Below are positions 1 to 7,796 of a stretch of 64,000 bases of DNA, piece by piece; positions within the stretch are counted from its first letter, which is position 1; each line of letters opens with the position of its first letter. This DNA comes from Polaromonas sp. AER18D-145 (lineage in GTDB: Bacteria > Pseudomonadota > Gammaproteobacteria > Burkholderiales > Burkholderiaceae_C): assembly GCF_002379095.1 (NCBI RefSeq), contig NZ_NBZV01000001.1, positions 186,001 to 250,000 of the forward strand, written 5' to 3'. The position numbers and the translations under genes were made by a program. Under the pieces are notes generated by a model. It did not search any database, was not told where the DNA came from, and was given only the letters and a program-made list of their open reading frames with translations.

Positions 1-351
1 CATGTGTCGCCATGGACCTCGGTCTACAAGATTCACCGCCTGACGCGTGCGCCTGTGAGTTTTGTGCTGACCTCGGGGGGGCACAACGTCGGCATCGTCA
101 ATCCGCCGTCCGGCACCGCGGCCCATCCCCAGGCCAGTTACCGCGTCGCCACCCATGCGGAAGGCAAGGCGCCTGCAGATCCGCAGGCCTGGCTGCATGG
201 TGCGCCGCCGGTCACCGGCTCCTGGTGGCCGTGCTGGCACGCCTGGCTGCATGAACAATCAACGGGGCAGACCAAGGCTGTGCCGCTTGCCGGCCTGCGT
301 TCGGCGGGCCGGTTGTCCGCCGCACCCGGCACCTACGTTCACCAAGGGTAA
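1..351 (+). CDS. phaC: Class I poly(3-hydroxyalkanoate) synthase, C-terminal fragment (5' end outside window)
   Basis: The window opens inside this gene; 116 codons remain before the TAA. PhaC polymerises hydroxyacyl-CoA into polyhydroxyalkanoate on the surface of storage granules. The fragment has the hallmark end of the family: HVSPWTSVYKIHRL, then FVLTSGGHNVGIVN, whose histidine is the general base of the Cys-Asp-His triad, then the GSWWPCWHAWL tryptophan-rich segment and a short tail like APGTYV. The Cys and Asp of the triad lie upstream, outside the window. A phasin gene follows on the opposite strand, which supports a PHA locus. The reading frame is open from base 1, so the apparent GTG at base 4 is not the start. 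Confidence 0.93.
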   Translation, partial: HVSPWTSVYKIHRLTRAPVSFVLTSGGHNVGIVNPPSGTAAHPQASYRVATHAEGKAPADPQAWLHGAPPVTGSWWPCWHAWLHEQSTGQTKAVPLAGLRSAGRLSAAPGTYVHQG

Positions 352-402
352 GGCGCGGCTTTTTGCACCCCTGTCCGAGGCACGGTCAGCGGGCGACGTG
401 TG

Positions 403-888
403 TCAGGCACGGGTTTGTGGCGCCGTGGCGGCGGGCTTTGGCGCAAAAAAGCCATTGCCCGAAGCGATCGCCACCTGAAAGCTTTCCATGGCCGATTTCA
501 ATGCGCCGCCCTGTTCGCTGTCGAGCAGGTGGGTGGCGCTGGCCATCATTTCGACCTGCGACTGCAGCGCCGCGGCCGTGATCTGTTGCCAGTACTGGGT
601 GGCACCCTGCAAGTCAAAACTCAGCAGATCCGACTGGATGGCCAGCAGGTCGGCCGGCTCACAGTTTCCATGCAGCTTTTGCGCCGCCGCCTGGTGACGC
701 AGGGAAGCCTCGTGGGCCGCCTGATGCTGGATGGCCCGCATGGCTTCGCTGCCGCGCAACAGGGCGCAAGCCGCATCGGTGGCGACGGCCAGTTGCTGGC
801 GGCCGAGGTCGGCCAGAAAGCTGGCGGGGGTGGTGCCCATACCCGTGCTTTCGCGGGACGGGACGGGGAGGGGTGTTTTTGCACGCAT
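403..888 (-). CDS. Phasin family protein
   Basis: A 161-residue protein of the phasin type, which coats polyhydroxyalkanoate granules and controls their number and size. It is Ala/Gln-rich and predicted almost wholly helical, with no signal peptide. The central part (residues about 25-140) carries the amphipathic pattern of phasins, for example TPASFLADLGRQQLAVATDA and QYWQQITAAALQSQVEMMA. It lies tail-to-tail with phaC and 32 bases downstream of the DksA-like gene on the same strand, so the two may be cotranscribed. If so, the FNR-like site at 1361-1374 could influence it. Family assignment rests on composition, pattern and the phaC neighbour; phasins are poorly conserved. Confidence 0.8.
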   Translation of the reverse strand: MRAKTPLPVPSRESTGMGTTPASFLADLGRQQLAVATDAACALLRGSEAMRAIQHQAAHEASLRHQAAAQKLHGNCEPADLLAIQSDLLSFDLQGATQYWQQITAAALQSQVEMMASATHLLDSEQGGALKSAMESFQVAIASGNGFFAPKPAATAPQTRA

Positions 889-920
889 GGGGTTCCTTTC
901 GGGTGGGGACGGTTTCCGGT

Positions 921-1307
921 TCAGCGCCGCATCGCCATGGGACGCTCATGCTCATGAATGGCCTGGCATGTGGTGCACAGGGCCGCGGCGGGCCGGGCCG
1001 CGAGGCGCCGCAGATCGATCGCTTCGCCGCAGTCCAGGCAATGGCCGAAGCTCTGGTCGGCCAGGCGGCGGCGCGCCGCCAGCACTTCCTCAAGCTCAAG
1101 CACCGCGTGCCCCGCCTTGGCCTCATCGACCGTGGCCAGGGCCTGTTCCATGGCGACATCCTTGAAATCCATCACACGGTGCTGCCCGGTGCCACCGGCC
1201 TCATGGGGCTGCTCGGCGGTGGCGCGCAGGAGGGCACGCAGTTCGGTTTCGCGCTGCGCCAGAATCTGGCTGAAGCGCGGCATCAGGGTGCGGTCGTATG
1301 TTTCCAT
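921..1307 (-). CDS. DksA/TraR family C4 zinc-finger protein
   Basis: A 128-residue protein with an N-terminal coiled-coil region and a C-terminal zinc finger (CLDCGEAI then CTTCQ, four cysteines). This is the layout of DksA/TraR proteins, which bind in the RNA polymerase secondary channel. It is shorter than DksA itself (about 150) and lacks the full DksA tip sequence, so it is probably a paralogue. The start at 1307 (METYDR) was chosen because AAGG lies about 9 bases upstream; a longer frame to 1352 has no such support. The gene faces away from the Pat-like gene, with an FNR-like site between them, and leads into the phasin gene. Confidence 0.85.
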   Translation of the reverse strand: METYDRTLMPRFSQILAQRETELRALLRATAEQPHEAGGTGQHRVMDFKDVAMEQALATVDEAKAGHAVLELEEVLAARRRLADQSFGHCLDCGEAIDLRRLAARPAAALCTTCQAIHEHERPMAMRR

Positions 1308-1360
1308 GGAGAACCTTGTGCTGGCGTGACCATTCTGTGGGCCACCCGGCACCCGGGTCT

Positions 1361-1374
1361 TTGATCTGGAGCAA
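1361..1374. promoter_or_regulatory. Candidate FNR/ANR box between divergent genes
   Basis: TTGATCTGGAGCAA matches the FNR consensus TTGAT-N4-ATCAA at 9 of 10 positions. Its centre is 1367.5. On the plus strand a TAATCT at 1396-1401 sits where the -10 of a class II FNR promoter would be (centre about 31 bases away). On the minus strand CAGAAT at 1338-1333 sits at the same distance. One site could therefore activate both the Pat-like gene and the DksA-like/phasin pair. An fnr gene lies 3 kb away. Site quality is seen; regulation is inferred. Confidence 0.6.
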
Positions 1375-1443
1375 CTGAGGGTGCTGCCCGGGCGCTAATC
1401 TTCCAGCATGGGGTATGTTGGAACCCCTGTTCCAAGGAAATTC

Positions 1444-4119
1444 ATGAGCGTACGCAATCTCGAGACCCTGTTCCGCCCCGCTTCTGTGGCCCTGATAGGC
1501 GCCTCCGACCGGGAGGGCAGCCTGGGTGCCGTGGTCCTGCGCAATCTCAGGGCGGACGGGTTTCAGGGGCCGGTCTGGCCGGTCAACCGCCGGCATACCC
1601 AGGTGGGTGGTGGCCCGGCCTGGCCCGATGTCGAGTCGCTGCCGCAGGCGCCGGACCTGGCCATCATCTGCACGCCGGCCGAGACGGTGCCCGACCTGAT
1701 CACCGCCCTGGGCCGCAAGGGCACGCGTGCCGCCATTGTGTTGTCGGCCGGGCTCAAGCAGGCCGCGCGCTCGGGCGGGCCCACGCTGGAGCAGGCCATG
1801 CTGGATGCGGCGCGGCCCTGGCTGCTGCGCATCCTCGGGCCCAACTGCATCGGGGCGCTGGTGCCGGGGATAGGGCTCAATGCCAGTTTTGCACCCGGCA
1901 ACGCCTTGCCCGGCAAGCTGGCCTTTGTGACGCAATCGGGCGCGCTGGCGACCGCCATGCTGGACTGGGCCAACAGCCGCGGCATCGGTTTTTCTCATTT
2001 CATCTCGCTGGGCGACAGCGCCGACGTGGACTTCGGCGACGTCATCGACTACCTGGCCAGCGATCCCGGAACGCGGGCCATCCTGATGTACATGGAGTCG
2101 GTCAAGACCGCGCGCAAGTTCATGTCGGCGGCGCGCGCCGCCGCGCGCAACAAGCCGGTGATTGTTGTCAAGGCCGGTCGTGCGCCTGATGGTGCCCGGG
2201 CGGCAGCCTCGCACACCGGTGCGCTGGCCGGCTCCGATGTGGTGTTCGATGCCGCCGTCCGGCGCGCCGGCATGTTGCGCGTGGACACGCTGGAGGCGCT
2301 GTTCGATGCCGCCGAAACCCTGACCCATGTGAAGGGCTGGCAAGGCGAGCGGCTGGCGGTACTGACCAACGGCGGCGGTGCCGGCGTGCTGGCCGCCGAT
2401 GCACTGGCGCTGGGCGGCGGCACACTGGCGGTGCTGGGTGCGGGGGCGCTGGAGGCGCTCAACCAGTGCCTGCCGCCCACCTGGTCGCATGGCAACCCGA
2501 TCGACATCGTCGGCGACGCTCCTGTCAGCCGTTATGCGGACAGCCTGCGGGTCTTGCTGGCAGCGCCCGAGGTCGACGGTGTGCTGTTCATCCATGCCCC
2601 CACGGCGATTGTTCCTGCCGACCGGATTGCAGCGGCCTGTCTGCCGCTGATCCAGGCGGCAGCCAAGCCCGTGCTGACCTGCTGGCTGGGTGGTGCGGCG
2701 GTGGCGCTGGCGCGGCGGGACAGCGCCAGCGCCGGCATTGCCAGCTACAACACACCGGAACGCGCGGCGGCGGCGTGGCTGCAACTGGCGACCTATGCAC
2801 GCAATCAGCAGGCGCTGCAGCAGCTTCCCACGTCCGTGCTGGAGGACTTCACGCCGGACCGGCAACTGGCCCAATCGCTGCTCGAGGAGGCGCTGCAGGA
2901 AGGCCGCGAGTGGCTCGCTGATGCGCAGGCCCAGGCACTGCTGCGGGCCTACGGCATCCCCACGGTGGAGACCGTCAGGACCCGCGATGTCGAGGAGGCG
3001 ATCGCCGTGGCCAACCGCATCGGTTACCCCGTGGCCCTGAAGATCGTGTCGCCCCAGGTCATCCACAAGTCCGACGTCGGCGGCGTGGCGCTGAACCTGG
3101 TCTCTGCGGAAGAACTCAGGCGCGCGGCCGAGAAGATGCTGCGGCAGGTGATCGGGCTGCTGCCACAGGCGCAGATACTCGGTTTCACCGTGCAGGCGAT
3201 GGCCGACCGCCCCGGGGCGCACGAGTTGATTGTGGGCATTGCCTCGGACCCCGTGTTCGGGCCGGTGATGCTTCTCGGCGAGGGCGGCGTTGCCGTCGAA
3301 CTGCACAAGAACCATGTGGTGGCGCTGCCGCCGCTCAATACCCGCCTGGCGCAGGACATGCTCGCCGGCAGCCGGCTGTCGCTCCTGCTGGCGGGTTACC
3401 GTGGGCGCCCGCCCGCCGATGAGGCCGCGCTGCTGGCCACGCTGCTGAAGGTCTCGCAGATGGCCTGCGACCTGGCCTGGCTGGCCGAACTCGACATCAA
3501 CCCCCTGCTGGTCGACGAACACGGCGTGCTGGCGCTCGATGCGCGGGTGCGGTTGCGCCAGGTCCCGGCGGGCGAGCGCAGCCGGCTGGCCATCCGTCCC
3601 TACCCGCTGGCGCTGGAAGAACATGTTCAGGTCAAGGGCCAGGACGTGCTGCTGCGCCCGATTCGCCCCGAGGATGGCCAGCGACTGATGGCCTTTTATG
3701 CCGGGGCGTCGCCCGCCGACATGCGCTTGCGTTTTTTCATGACGCGGCGCGAGGTGCCGCATTCCGAGCTGGCACGTTACAGCCAGATCGACTATGACCG
3801 CGAGATGACCTTTGTGGCGATGGTGCCGCAGGCGGGCGGCGAACCGGTCATGGTGGGCGAAGCGCGGGCCGTTTGCGACCCTGACAACCTGCAGGCGGAA
3901 TTTGCCATCCAGGTGGCCACGGACTGGCAGGGGCGTGGCCTGGGGCGCCAGCTGATGGACAAGCTGATTCGCTACCTGCGCGAGCGCGGCACGGCCGAGG
4001 TCGTGGGGCAGTGCCTGCCGGAGAACGTGGGCATGGCCGCCCTGGCGCGCCAGACCGGCTTCGACGTGTCCACCGCAAGCGCGCAGGAAACCGTGGCGAT
4101 GCGTCTGTCGCTGCGCTGA
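1444..4119 (+). CDS. Pat/YfiQ-like bifunctional NDP-forming acyl-CoA synthetase / GNAT acetyltransferase
   Basis: An 891-residue protein. The first two thirds resemble NDP-forming acyl-CoA synthetases: an N-terminal CoA-binding Rossmann part (LFRPASVALIGASDREGSLG, residues 7-26), a succinyl-CoA ligase-like part (FVTQSGALATAMLDW; ILGPNCIGALVPG) and an ATP-grasp region (about 480-690: GYPVALKIVSPQVIHKSDVG). The last 180 residues are a GNAT acetyltransferase with the acetyl-CoA loop WQGRGLGRQLMDKL. Family members (PatZ/YfiQ) acetylate lysines of enzymes such as acetyl-CoA synthetase. The start at 1444 has AAGGA 6 bases upstream. The universal stress gene follows after 25 bases, probably in the same operon; an FNR-like site lies upstream. 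Confidence 0.9.
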   Translation: MSVRNLETLFRPASVALIGASDREGSLGAVVLRNLRADGFQGPVWPVNRRHTQVGGGPAWPDVESLPQAPDLAIICTPAETVPDLITALGRKGTRAAIVLSAGLKQAARSGGPTLEQAMLDAARPWLLRILGPNCIGALVPGIGLNASFAPGNALPGKLAFVTQSGALATAMLDWANSRGIGFSHFISLGDSADVDFGDVIDYLASDPGTRAILMYMESVKTARKFMSAARAAARNKPVIVVKAGRAPDGARAAASHTGALAGSDVVFDAAVRRAGMLRVDTLEALFDAAETLTHVKGWQGERLAVLTNGGGAGVLAADALALGGGTLAVLGAGALEALNQCLPPTWSHGNPIDIVGDAPVSRYADSLRVLLAAPEVDGVLFIHAPTAIVPADRIAAACLPLIQAAAKPVLTCWLGGAAVALARRDSASAGIASYNTPERAAAAWLQLATYARNQQALQQLPTSVLEDFTPDRQLAQSLLEEALQEGREWLADAQAQALLRAYGIPTVETVRTRDVEEAIAVANRIGYPVALKIVSPQVIHKSDVGGVALNLVSAEELRRAAEKMLRQVIGLLPQAQILGFTVQAMADRPGAHELIVGIASDPVFGPVMLLGEGGVAVELHKNHVVALPPLNTRLAQDMLAGSRLSLLLAGYRGRPPADEAALLATLLKVSQMACDLAWLAELDINPLLVDEHGVLALDARVRLRQVPAGERSRLAIRPYPLALEEHVQVKGQDVLLRPIRPEDGQRLMAFYAGASPADMRLRFFMTRREVPHSELARYSQIDYDREMTFVAMVPQAGGEPVMVGEARAVCDPDNLQAEFAIQVATDWQGRGLGRQLMDKLIRYLRERGTAEVVGQCLPENVGMAALARQTGFDVSTASAQETVAMRLSLR

Positions 4120-4144
4120 AAAATCTTTGACCGGGGAGAAAAAA

Positions 4145-4612
4145 TTGTCCGCTTACCATCAGATTCTTGTTCCCTTCGACGGCAGCCCGACTTCGGACAA
4201 GGCGCTCGATGAAGCCATCCGCCTGGCCGGGCTGACCGGCGCGCGGCTGCGGCTGCTCCATGTGGTGGACGAGCTGAGCTACGTCAACGGCTTCAAGACG
4301 GCGATGAATTACACCAATGAAATCGTTCCCCTGATGCAGGCAGCTGGCGAGAAACTGCTGGCGCTCGGCCGGCAAAAGGGCGTGGATCAGGGCGTGGACA
4401 CCGACAGTGTGCTGATTGTGGGCGGGCCAGGCCGCATCTGCGAACATGTGGCCGAGCAGGCCAGGAGCGCGGAGGCGGACCTGATTGTGGTCGGTTCGCA
4501 CGGGCGGCGCGGCATAGGCCGTGTCCTGATGGGCAGCGACGCCGAGCAGATCGTGCGGACCGCCCCGGTTCCGGTGCTGGTGGTGCGCGGGTCCGAGGAT
4601 GCTGCCCGCTAG
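4145..4612 (+). CDS. Universal stress protein (UspA family)
   Basis: A 155-residue single-domain UspA protein. It starts YHQILVPFDGSPTSDKAL, with the strand-1 aspartate of the family, and has the ATP-binding type signature GSHGRRGIGRVLMGSDAEQI near the C-terminus, followed by APVPVLVV. These features suggest an ATP-binding Usp. The start is TTG at 4145, chosen because GGGGAG lies at 4133-4138; an upstream TTG at 4127 overlaps that site. The gene follows the Pat-like gene closely. Its stop codon overlaps that of the convergent fnr gene. Usp proteins near phaC and fnr fit a stress or low-oxygen role, which is inference. Confidence 0.9.
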   Translation: MSAYHQILVPFDGSPTSDKALDEAIRLAGLTGARLRLLHVVDELSYVNGFKTAMNYTNEIVPLMQAAGEKLLALGRQKGVDQGVDTDSVLIVGGPGRICEHVAEQARSAEADLIVVGSHGRRGIGRVLMGSDAEQIVRTAPVPVLVVRGSEDAAR

Positions 4613-5394
4613 TTACAGCCCTGCTGGTTGACGATGGACTGCAGGGCGTCGGTGTCGAGGATGCGCACATGGCGCTGGCGGACATCGATGACACCGTCGT
4701 CGGCAAACTTCGAGAAGGTGCGGCTCACGGTTTCCAGCTTCATCCCGAGGTAACTGCCGATCTCCTCGCGTGTCATGCGCAGGACCAGCTCCGACCCCGA
4801 GAACCCCCGTGCGTGCAGCCGCTGCACCAGGTTCAGCAGGAAGGCTGCCACGCGTTCTTCGGCCCGCATGCTGCCCAGCAGCAGCATCACACCGTGTTCG
4901 CGCACGATCTCGCGGCTCATGATGCGGTGCACATGGTGTTGCAGGGCATTGATCTCGCGCGAGAGCTCACTGATGCGATTGAAAGGCATGACGCAGACCT
5001 CGGCATCTTCGAGCGCGACGGCATCGCAGGTATGGCGGTCGTTGACAATGCCGTCCAGGCCGATGACCTCGCCAGCCATCTGGAAGCCGGTGACCTGGTC
5101 GCGGCCGTCCCCGGAGGTGACACAGGTCTTGAAAAAGCCGGTGCGAATGGCAAACAGCGATTCGAAAGGCTCGCCGTTGCGAAACAGGGTGGCGCCGCGT
5201 TTGACCTTGCGGCGAACGGCCACGACCTCGTCGATGCGTGCGAGCTCTTGTGGGCTCAGGCCCACCGGCATGCACAGTTCGCGCAGGTTGCAGTTCGAGC
5301 ACGCCACCTTGATGGTTTTTTCATCGATAAACGGGGTTTCCGGGGCAGTCGCTACCAGATCCGCGGTGGTCGTACGTACGGGGATTTCCTTCAT
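4609..5394 (-). CDS. fnr: FNR-type oxygen-responsive transcriptional regulator
   Basis: A 261-residue Crp/Fnr family regulator. It has the cysteine pattern of [4Fe-4S] FNR proteins: CSNCNLREL followed by C near residues 24-32, and the fourth ligand in DRHTCDAVAL. A cyclic-nucleotide-like beta-roll follows, then a long dimer helix, then a winged helix whose recognition part reads EEIGSYLGMKLETVSRTFSK. The ExxSR pattern predicts binding to TTGAT-N4-ATCAA. The start at 5394 has AAGG about 10 bases upstream; the longer frame to 5487 runs through the divergent promoter. The gene is divergent from hemN, with an FNR box in the gap, so autoregulation is likely. Confidence 0.95.
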   Translation of the reverse strand: MKEIPVRTTTADLVATAPETPFIDEKTIKVACSNCNLRELCMPVGLSPQELARIDEVVAVRRKVKRGATLFRNGEPFESLFAIRTGFFKTCVTSGDGRDQVTGFQMAGEVIGLDGIVNDRHTCDAVALEDAEVCVMPFNRISELSREINALQHHVHRIMSREIVREHGVMLLLGSMRAEERVAAFLLNLVQRLHARGFSGSELVLRMTREEIGSYLGMKLETVSRTFSKFADDGVIDVRQRHVRILDTDALQSIVNQQGCN

Positions 5395-5407
5395 GGGAGA
5401 GCCTTTT

Positions 5408-5421
5408 ATGATCTTGATCAA
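5408..5421. promoter_or_regulatory. FNR box in the fnr-hemN intergenic region
   Basis: ATGATCTTGATCAA matches the FNR consensus TTGAT-N4-ATCAA at 9 of 10 positions. It begins 14 bases upstream of the fnr start codon and lies about 95 bases before hemN. It is too near the fnr start to activate fnr as a class II site, so repression of fnr and activation of hemN is the likely arrangement. A convincing -10 for hemN at the ideal distance was not seen. Confidence 0.7.
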
Positions 5422-5515
5422 ATTGTCCGGGTCCCCGCCCCGGCGCCTTTGATCCATGTCAAGCGCTCGGGGGGGCGGACGCGGCACAGTCGGTTACCTC
5501 CACGAGAAACATGTC

Positions 5516-6898
5516 ATGACCAATGTATCGCCCGAACTGCTCCAACGATTCGACGTTCCGGGGCCGCGGTATACATCCTACCCAACGGCCGATCGTTTCG
5601 TAGAAGCCTTCACTGCAACTGACTATGGCCAGGCCCTGGCCCAGCGCCGCACGGGCCCGGCCGGGTTGACCATGCCGCTGTCGCTGTATGTCCATATTCC
5701 GTTCTGTGAATCGCTTTGTTATTACTGCGCCTGCAACAAGATCATCACCAAGCACCACAACCGTGCCGTCAGCTATTTGCGCTACCTGAGCCGCGAGATC
5801 GACCTGCACACGGCCCAGCTCGGCCCGGGCCAGACGGTCACGCAACTGCATCTGGGCGGAGGCTCGCCGACCTTTCTGTCCGACGATGAGTTGAGAGAGC
5901 TCATGGCCATGCTGCGGCGCAGCTTCACGATGGTGCCCGGCGGCGAATACTCCATCGAGATCGATCCGCGCACGGTGGATGGTTCACGCCTGCGCGCCCT
6001 GGCCGACATGGGTTTCAACCGCCTGAGTTTTGGCGTGCAGGATTTCGATCCCGATGTCCAGAAGGCCGTGCACCGCATCCAGCCGTTTGAGCAGGTCAGC
6101 GAACTGATGGTCCAGGCACGCGAAGTGGGGTTCGACTCCATCAATGTCGACCTGATCTACGGCCTGCCGCGCCAGACGCCCGAGTCCTTTGCACGCACGC
6201 TGGCCCAGGTGGCGCAGTTGAAGCCCGACCGCATTGCGCTGTATGCCTATGCGCACCTGCCCGAACGTTTCAAGCCGCAGCGGCGCATTGTCTCCGCGGA
6301 CTTGCCCGGCGCTGCGGCCAAGGTGGCCATGCTGTCACAGTCACTCGCTGCCTTCATGGCTGCGGGCTACGTCTACATCGGCATGGACCACTTTGCACTG
6401 CCCAACGACGCGCTGGCCGTGGCCAAGCGCCAGGGCCGGCTGCATCGCAACTTCCAGGGCTACAGCACCCAGCCCGACTGCGACCTCATCGGCCTGGGCG
6501 TCTCGGCCATCGGACGCATCGGTGCGACCTACAGCCAGAACGCCAAGACGATGGAAGAGTATTGCGACCATCTCGACCAAAACCGCCTGCCGGTGGTGCG
6601 CGGACTGGCGCTCAGCCGCGACGACCTGGCGCGCCGGGCCGTGATCATGGCGCTGATGTGCCAGGGCCAGGTGATTTTCGAGTCGATCGAGCTGGCCTGG
6701 CTGCTGGACTTCCGCAGCTATTTTGCGGCCGAGCTGGAACAGCTGCGCAGTCTGGCCGATGAGGGGCTGGTGCTGCTCGACGAATCGGGCATCCAGGTCA
6801 CGGCGCAGGGCTGGTTCTTCGTGCGTGCGGTGGCCATGGTGTTCGACCGCTACCTGCAGGCCGACCGCAACCGCGCGAGGTTCTCGCGCATCATCTGA
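5516..6898 (+). CDS. hemN: Oxygen-independent coproporphyrinogen III oxidase
   Basis: A 460-residue radical SAM enzyme that decarboxylates coproporphyrinogen III to protoporphyrinogen IX without oxygen, in heme synthesis. The cluster-binding motif is plain: YVHIPFCESLCYYCACNK (CxxxCxxC), followed by LGGGSPTFL and the HemN-specific region GMDHFALPNDALA. The length equals that of E. coli HemN (about 457), separating it from HemW. The start at 5516 (MTNVSPELL) agrees with family starts; an upstream frame continues but crosses the promoter region. FNR control is likely from the site at 5408-5421. The SafE-like gene follows after 13 bases. Confidence 0.96.
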   Translation: MTNVSPELLQRFDVPGPRYTSYPTADRFVEAFTATDYGQALAQRRTGPAGLTMPLSLYVHIPFCESLCYYCACNKIITKHHNRAVSYLRYLSREIDLHTAQLGPGQTVTQLHLGGGSPTFLSDDELRELMAMLRRSFTMVPGGEYSIEIDPRTVDGSRLRALADMGFNRLSFGVQDFDPDVQKAVHRIQPFEQVSELMVQAREVGFDSINVDLIYGLPRQTPESFARTLAQVAQLKPDRIALYAYAHLPERFKPQRRIVSADLPGAAAKVAMLSQSLAAFMAAGYVYIGMDHFALPNDALAVAKRQGRLHRNFQGYSTQPDCDLIGLGVSAIGRIGATYSQNAKTMEEYCDHLDQNRLPVVRGLALSRDDLARRAVIMALMCQGQVIFESIELAWLLDFRSYFAAELEQLRSLADEGLVLLDESGIQVTAQGWFFVRAVAMVFDRYLQADRNRARFSRII

Positions 6899-6911
6899 AC
6901 GGGTTTCTGCC

Positions 6912-7604
6912 ATGTCCACCACATTGGCCGTGACGGCCCTGATGATGGGGCTGGCCGGCGGCCCGCATTGCGCTGCCATGTGCGGCGCTGCCTGCGCGGG
7001 CATTTCGCGCCTGGGTCCGCGCCAGGGCTCCGGCTCGTCGTCGCGTTCGCTCTGGAGCTTTCAGGCCGGGCGTCTGGCGGGTTATTCGCTGGCCGGCGCT
7101 GCTGCCGCGCTGGCCGTGCAGAGCCTGGCCTGGCTGACCACGAATACCGCGGCGCTACGCCCGGTCTGGACGCTGTTTCACCTGGCTGTGCTGCTCTGGG
7201 GGCTGATGCTGCTGTCCCAGGCGCGCCAGCCCGCATGGGTCAGCGATGCCGGCCGCGCCGTCTGGTCACGCATCCGGCCGCTGGCCGCGGCGCGTGGCGG
7301 CATCTTCGCCACCGGTGCGCTGTGGTCCTTCATGCCCTGCGGCCTGCTTTATTCGGCGCTGCTGGTGGCTTCGCTCAGTGGCGGGCCGCTGGAGGGCGCG
7401 TTGTCGATGGCGCTGTTCGCTGCCGGCAGCAGCGTGTCGCTGATGCTCGTGCCGCTGCTGTACGACAAGCTGCAGGGCCGCGGTAACAAGCTCAAGCAGG
7501 ACTGGGGCACGCGCGCGGCCGGTGGCTTGCTGATCCTCGCGGCGGCCTGGGCGCTCTGGGCGGATGCCTTTCACCGCTTTGCCGAGTGGTGCGGCCTGGC
7601 CTGA
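6912..7604 (+). CDS. SafE/TauE-like membrane protein (cytochrome biogenesis type)
   Basis: A 230-residue polytopic membrane protein with about six hydrophobic segments. It opens with LMMGLAGGPHCAAMCGAACA, the G-x-x-H-C-x-x-M-C-G motif of the family annotated as sulfite exporter TauE/SafE-like or cytochrome biogenesis membrane protein, in which His/Cys residues may bind metal. A second half-repeat has FMPCGLLYSALLVASLSGG. Related genes often sit beside cbb3 oxidase assembly genes and hemN. Here it directly follows hemN, so a role in metal delivery or maturation under low oxygen is plausible but unproven. The start at 6912 has no strong ribosome-binding site and may be translationally coupled to hemN. 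Confidence 0.82.
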   Translation: MSTTLAVTALMMGLAGGPHCAAMCGAACAGISRLGPRQGSGSSSRSLWSFQAGRLAGYSLAGAAAALAVQSLAWLTTNTAALRPVWTLFHLAVLLWGLMLLSQARQPAWVSDAGRAVWSRIRPLAAARGGIFATGALWSFMPCGLLYSALLVASLSGGPLEGALSMALFAAGSSVSLMLVPLLYDKLQGRGNKLKQDWGTRAAGGLLILAAAWALWADAFHRFAEWCGLA

Positions 7605-7616
7605 GCTCCGGCCCTA

Positions 7617-7778
7617 GGAGCCTGTCGGACTTGGGGTCGTCGGCTGCAAATCGACCGCAGCGGTCCATTTTTCACCGGCTTTTTGCCCCATAGCTCGACT
7701 ATGGGCCTGCAAATCCGGCAAAAACTGTCCTCGCTGGGGCCGATTTTCGCTTTCGACGCCCCAAGCCCGACAGGCTCC
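7617..7778. repeat. 162-bp imperfect palindrome, MITE-like
   Basis: The two ends are near-perfect inverted repeats: GGAGCCTGTCGGACTTGGGG at 7617 pairs with the complement of CCCCAAGCCCGACAGGCTCC ending at 7778, and pairing continues with gaps to a CATAG/CTATG hairpin tip at 7689-7703. It occupies the gap between the SafE-like gene and the convergent hydrolase gene and has no coding capacity. It could be a non-autonomous mobile element or a large bidirectional terminator-like hairpin. Confidence 0.75.
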
Positions 7779-7796
7779 CAGCCTGCATTGGCGGCG

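Noticed and set aside
1201-3762. 853-codon open frame antisense to the Pat-like gene
   Set aside because: High-GC codon bias leaves the opposite frame open. The product is Arg/Gln/His/Gly-rich, has no recognisable domain, and the sense gene is complete and well recognised.
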